DNA of 29,082 nucleotides, from positions 1-29,082 of the IMG/VR virus record IMGVR_UViG_3300009509_000115. The stretch is one strand, 5' to 3'. The DNA is from a virus. Numbering within the stretch: the first letter of the stretch is position 1; every line of letters begins with the position of its first letter. Positions 25,766 through 29,082 of the stretch are shown piece by piece. The notes beneath the pieces are model-generated. The model saw only the letters and a list, made by a program, of their open reading frames with translations, was not told where the DNA came from and made no database searches. The position numbers and the translations under genes are program-made.

Positions 25766-26598
25766 TTATTTTCCTCTCCTCTATAACTGAGTGGAGTATA
25801 ATTTGCATTAGATTTAAAATATCCAGTAGGCTTACCAGAGACTGGATCATAAGTGGCAGGAGACCTTGCCCATTCGGTAAAGTTTTTGCGCTCACCTCTT
25901 CTATCAAATACCGCAAAATCCATTGTGTAATTAAAAATTCCTGGCCCGTGCGCTGTTGCTTCATCAACGGTAAAGCCTTCAAAATATCCTTTAAAAACCC
26001 AGCCCTGATAATATAATTCAACGGCTGCAGCTAATGAGGCTAGTGTTGGCAATAACGGCGGGTTCTGAGAGCCGCCGACAATAGTGTTGATTAGAGTTCC
26101 TACTGCTCCGGTTCCACCATTAGTGGAAGCTGCCTGACCGATTAGACCGCCTAGCGATACGCTGGCAGTATATTCTTGGAGCCTATCAGCCAGTGTTTGT
26201 TCTACTTGTTGAAATGCATCTTGCTCAGCTCTATATACGCTTCGTAGAATATTAATACCTTCAATACTAGATGCACCAGTTGTGCCAGAGATCTTAATCT
26301 TTGTTAATTCTTCACCCCAATATTGCATAACATAACCACCCTTAGTACGAGTAGTTCGTATGACTTTTTGTTCTACAATATTAAAATTTTGAGGATTTAT
26401 ATACATTTCTACCATGCCCAATCCCGGCACTCGCCATTTTATTAATTGGCGATTTCTCCTTGCCAAAGGCATCTGTGGATTTTGTCTTATGATTTCTGGC
26501 AATTCTCCACCAGTATCAGTAGTAGTATAATCCTTATATAGAGGGTTGTTAGATTCATCCTCAGCAGGATTAACTTTTACTCTGCTATCAAAAGCCAT
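25762..26598 (-). CDS. tail tube/baseplate connector candidate
   Basis: A 278-residue protein between the tape measure and the hub, where XkdP-like or gp48/gp54-like tube-initiator proteins are encoded. The centre reads WRVPGLGMVEMYINPQNFNI (55-74), then a GGYVMQYWGEELTKIKISGTTG segment (87-108) and SIEGINILRSVYRAEQDAF. Near 205-232 come YFEGFTVDEATAHGPG and FNYTMDFAVFD. The YWGEEL...SGTTG pattern with a late F.V....F strand is one I associate with phage baseplate proteins that often carry LysM domains; no LysM repeat is visible here. A small Gly/Ala-rich low-complexity stretch lies at about 149-175. The near-consensus TAGGAGGT site just before the ATG at 26598 overlaps the stop region of the tape-measure gene. 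The exact role is inferred from position. Confidence 0.68.
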   Translation of the reverse strand: MAFDSRVKVNPAEDESNNPLYKDYTTTDTGGELPEIIRQNPQMPLARRNRQLIKWRVPGLGMVEMYINPQNFNIVEQKVIRTTRTKGGYVMQYWGEELTKIKISGTTGASSIEGINILRSVYRAEQDAFQQVEQTLADRLQEYTASVSLGGLIGQAASTNGGTGAVGTLINTIVGGSQNPPLLPTLASLAAAVELYYQGWVFKGYFEGFTVDEATAHGPGIFNYTMDFAVFDRRGERKNFTEWARSPATYDPVSGKPTGYFKSNANYTPLSYRGEENK

Positions 26599-26607
26599 TT
26601 AAACCTC

Positions 26608-28827
26608 CTAATCATAAATCCCCAAAGTTTGTCGTTGCTGTGTTAATTCCATATCGTTTTTCCACTCTTTAATCTTATCTGCTAATTTTTCAAAAACAGT
26701 GCTTTCATCTCCTACTATCCTAACAGTAATAGTTTTTTCGCCTGCAGCAGCCACACCAGCAGCAGGAACTTCAGCCGCCGGTTTTGTTTCTTTAACGGCT
26801 GTTAAACCTTCGCGCGTCGTGCTAATTAATTGTTGCAAATCTCTATGTATAATTTGGTTACCCTGAGCAACATTCGCTGTAAGATTTCTGAATCCTTGGA
26901 CACGCAATGTTTGAGGTGCTCTCACCGCGCCAACAGCTGTGCCTGGTCTTCTTACTTCTGGCATACGTACTCTGCCTGCCGCCTCAGTTGGTGGTCTCAG
27001 CGCTTCCCTACCTCCTCCTGGTTGTGTTAATAACATACCTCTGGCTGCTAACAACCCCCGTTCGAACCAACCAGGCTGAAGTTCTTCGCGTGGGCGGCCA
27101 TGCCTGGTGACTCCTTCTAATGGTCCTCCCTCAGCTCTTACTAGACGCTTTACTCCTAATAATGTACCTTCAGCCGCACCTTTCATATATTCGCCAAATA
27201 ATTTTGTGTTATTTAAAATTTGTTGTGTTGGGTCAGCTGTTTCAGGTCCCACTTGCCCAAATATAGGATCGAAATATTGTGCCATGGCTGAAGTAAAATC
27301 TTGTATTGGTATGTCTGTCATTTGGCCTAAAGAAATTTGCCAAAAACGAGTATGTTTTTCAAGTTCTGTGACAGTTTGTTTCTGCAAGTTTTCGCCCTTT
27401 TCTAATATTTTTCGCATTGCGCCCGCAGCATCAACTTGAGACATTCCGCCACTTTGTACTTTCTGTAAAGTTTCTAATACTCTATTTTGTTGCTCAGTTG
27501 TAGTCATGCCAGTTAATTTACCAAGCATTTCACGTTGTATAAAAAATTGTTGTTGAAGCTGTGGGTTTCTTTCTGCTTGTTCTAATGTAATTATTCTTCC
27601 ACCAGCAAAACCTTGCAACGTTTGTGTTAAACTTTGCATATGTCTTTCCATGCCCTCTGGTCCACGCATGGCCAATTCCATTTTAAGTGCGCCGCCAAGG
27701 GCAGTTGCGCCGCGACCCATACCACTCATCATACTAATGAATGCTCTGTTTTGCACAGTCATTCTAGCTAGGCCCTGAGTTAGTTGATCAACCATTCTTC
27801 CAACTTCCTCGATTGGAACTGTTCCTTTAAGGCTCCCCATAAATGTCTGCCACATACTAGTTGCTGCACCGATTTTTTGTCCAAATATGGCAAGGTGTCC
27901 ACTTGCCTTTTCAATGTGTGCCCTTGCTAATTCTACATTTACACCAAGAGTAGCAGCAGCTTGGTGCATAATTCCCAACTGTCTTACAGTTTCAACCTGA
28001 TTCTGATTGAACTCTCGGTATGCTTTGCGAGTTGCTTGAGCCGCTTCGGTACCTGTTACACCAAATGCTCTAAAAGCTGTCATTGCTGCCGTATTTGCTG
28101 TTACCACGTCGGTTTTCAGAATATTAGATATTTCTGTTAATGCTTCATCGCCTATCCTCATTCCTTTAGGTAGGTCAGCACCAACGACCGTATTAAAAGC
28201 TTGTATATCTTTGGCAGCAAAATTCGAAGCAAATTGTGTAGCCCTCAGCTGTTGAGCATAATCTTGGACAGCAGCATTTGCACTTTCTATACTTTGTCCA
28301 GCCATTATGAATGCTGTACGCATTGGATCTTGTGCTGCAATAAGATTCTTTTGCGCTTCGTTAAGACCCCTTAGAAAATCTCCAAATTTACCCAACCTTG
28401 CCGTGGCTGTACTTATTGCCTGAGATGTATCTGCAAGAGGATTTACTAAGCCACGTATTCCTTGGGAAAGAGAAGTGGCCAACAATCCGGCGGAATTTTT
28501 AGCTGCGTCAAAAAGTTTGCTTCCCAGCGCCATTGCCATATTTTCTGTTGGTCCTAGAACTCTATCAAGGGCATCTTTAAGCTCGGGCACCTTTTGAATT
28601 AGAGCCGACATACTTCCACCCACATTTCCAATGGCAGTACTTAATCCAGATTTTAGAGCAGTCAGCATTTCTGTCTTTTTTTGCAAATCAAGATATTCTT
28701 GACCAGTTTGCTTATTAGCCCTAGCCAATTGATTCATTTTTTCTGCTGTGGAAGTTAGAGCAGCATCTGCTTGTGGCAGCGCAGATTTTAAATATTCTAT
28801 TAGTTTTGTAGGATCAAATTCGGCCAT
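26608..28827 (-). CDS. tail tape measure protein candidate
   Basis: A 739-residue protein, mostly helical and rich in Ala, Gln and Thr, placed before connector, hub and spike as tape-measure genes are. It starts with a polar helix (EFDPTKLIEYLKSALPQADA). Long heptad-like helices cover about 20-530, with moderately hydrophobic parts such as MALGSKLFDAAKNSAGLLATS near 97-117. A Pro/Arg/Gly-rich linker occupies about 555-640, and the C-terminus has KTITVRIVGDE then an amphipathic helix. Tape-measure length scales at about 1.5 angstroms per residue in helical form, which would give a tail of roughly 110 nm if all of it is used. The ATG at 28827 shares its A with the TGA of the preceding gene (TGATG), with GGAG six bases upstream; an in-frame TTG at 28830 is less likely. 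No peptidase or muramidase motif is visible. Confidence 0.78.
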   Translation of the reverse strand: MAEFDPTKLIEYLKSALPQADAALTSTAEKMNQLARANKQTGQEYLDLQKKTEMLTALKSGLSTAIGNVGGSMSALIQKVPELKDALDRVLGPTENMAMALGSKLFDAAKNSAGLLATSLSQGIRGLVNPLADTSQAISTATARLGKFGDFLRGLNEAQKNLIAAQDPMRTAFIMAGQSIESANAAVQDYAQQLRATQFASNFAAKDIQAFNTVVGADLPKGMRIGDEALTEISNILKTDVVTANTAAMTAFRAFGVTGTEAAQATRKAYREFNQNQVETVRQLGIMHQAAATLGVNVELARAHIEKASGHLAIFGQKIGAATSMWQTFMGSLKGTVPIEEVGRMVDQLTQGLARMTVQNRAFISMMSGMGRGATALGGALKMELAMRGPEGMERHMQSLTQTLQGFAGGRIITLEQAERNPQLQQQFFIQREMLGKLTGMTTTEQQNRVLETLQKVQSGGMSQVDAAGAMRKILEKGENLQKQTVTELEKHTRFWQISLGQMTDIPIQDFTSAMAQYFDPIFGQVGPETADPTQQILNNTKLFGEYMKGAAEGTLLGVKRLVRAEGGPLEGVTRHGRPREELQPGWFERGLLAARGMLLTQPGGGREALRPPTEAAGRVRMPEVRRPGTAVGAVRAPQTLRVQGFRNLTANVAQGNQIIHRDLQQLISTTREGLTAVKETKPAAEVPAAGVAAAGEKTITVRIVGDESTVFEKLADKIKEWKNDMELTQQRQTLGIYD

Positions 28828-29082
28828 CAATCACTCCGCATGGGGACAAAGTTTATTTCATCCAAATCCATATCTAAGTACGGATTATCCTTACTTGCTT
28901 GCAATATATCTTCTGCTTTTATATGTTCAGCCGGATTCCTTTCTGGAAGCTTTCTGCCAAATAATTCCTCAAGGCTGCTATCAAAATCTTGTTCGGAAGT
29001 CTTGAATGTATTTTCTCTTGCATTTCTAACCTGGTCTACGGCTTCCGGATTCCAGAACATTGCATTATGCTCAGCAATTTCT
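28827..29082 (-). CDS. acidic protein, C-terminal part only (cut by window edge); possible tail assembly chaperone
   Basis: The frame ends with TGA at 28827-28829 and stays open to the right edge, giving 84 visible residues. An ATG at 29060 exists but has no good ribosome site, and the codons before it (EIAEHNA) continue smoothly, so I treat the gene as partial at its 5' end. The visible part is polar and acidic, with DFDSSLEELFGRKLP, then KAEDILQASKDNPYLDMDLDE. The gene just upstream of a tape measure is usually a tail assembly chaperone, often made by a -1 frameshift; position and the acidic helical C-terminus fit that role, but no sequence signature proves it and any frameshift site would lie outside the window. 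Confidence 0.6.
   Translation of the reverse strand, partial: EIAEHNAMFWNPEAVDQVRNARENTFKTSEQDFDSSLEELFGRKLPERNPAEHIKAEDILQASKDNPYLDMDLDEINFVPMRSD
28834..28837 (-). promoter_or_regulatory. ribosome binding site GGAG for the tape-measure gene
   Basis: GGAG lies six bases from the ATG at 28827 and only three from the TTG at 28830. It supports the ATG start and a TGATG coupled junction. Confidence 0.6.

Noticed and set aside
25713-26021. Minus-strand 102-codon frame overlapping the connector and hub genes
   Set aside because: It lies in another frame across two genes with good ribosome sites and family-like sequence, and its product has no recognisable pattern.
26431-26453. Inverted repeat CGCCA...TGGCG as a possible terminator
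   Set aside because: It has only five-base arms with a long A/T loop, no T-run follows, and it lies near the start of the connector coding sequence.
1-29082. Extracellular contractile injection system or R-type tailocin instead of a phage
   Set aside because: No AAA ATPase or toxin cargo gene is visible, and the giant LamG protein, fibre repeats and glycosyltransferase suit a large phage. It cannot be fully excluded because sheath, tube, capsid and terminase genes lie outside the window.
1-29082. Alternative genetic code (stop-codon reassignment) as in some large phages
   Set aside because: TAG, TAA and TGA all occur as gene ends at tight junctions with ribosome sites, and the long genes read through without any in-frame stop.

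Overview
The window is part of the tail and baseplate operon of a large contractile-tailed bacteriophage (myovirus-like). It has about 40% G+C by eye. Every supportable gene lies on the minus strand, so transcription runs from the right edge to the left. Twelve or thirteen genes follow one another with overlaps or gaps of at most about 13 bases, mostly with a Shine-Dalgarno site inside or just after the preceding stop. All three stop codons are used as terminators, so nothing suggests a recoded genome. I saw no tRNA, rRNA, CRISPR array, integrase, transposase, promoter or terminator, and no stretch of 300 bases without a gene. The host cannot be told from the sequence.

In transcription order: (1) the C-terminal end of an acidic protein cut by the right edge, in the tail-assembly-chaperone position; (2) a 739-residue tape-measure candidate; (3) a 278-residue tube/baseplate connector candidate; (4) a 1570-residue baseplate hub; (5) a 740-residue OB-fold spike; (6) a 683-residue protein with a cysteine-rich hydrophobic segment and an Ig-like domain; (7) a 548-residue unknown; (8) a gp25/W-type wedge protein; (9) a 1080-residue baseplate J protein with a large insertion; (10) a 2276-residue LamG protein in the tail-protein-I position; (11) a 958-residue fibre or adhesin protein with a dockerin-like calcium-binding domain; (12) a 478-residue repeat-containing tail fibre; (13) the start of a probable glycosyltransferase, cut by the left edge.

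The order tape measure, hub, spike, W, J, I, fibres is that of Mu/P2/T4-type contractile tails. The tape measure sets tail length, hub and spike close the tube tip, W and J build the wedges, and the large proteins after J form the outer baseplate and receptor-binding apparatus.

The most unusual points are: conserved baseplate proteins greatly enlarged by inserted beta-rich modules; a strong excess of Asp-Gly-Tyr and Asp-Ala-Tyr tripeptides in five outer or accessory proteins and none in the hub, spike, tape measure, connector, W or 548-residue protein; a dockerin-like domain in a virion protein; a hydrophobic cysteine-rich protein inside the baseplate cluster; a probable glycosyltransferase directly after the fibre gene; and a perfect 26-bp palindrome within coding sequence.
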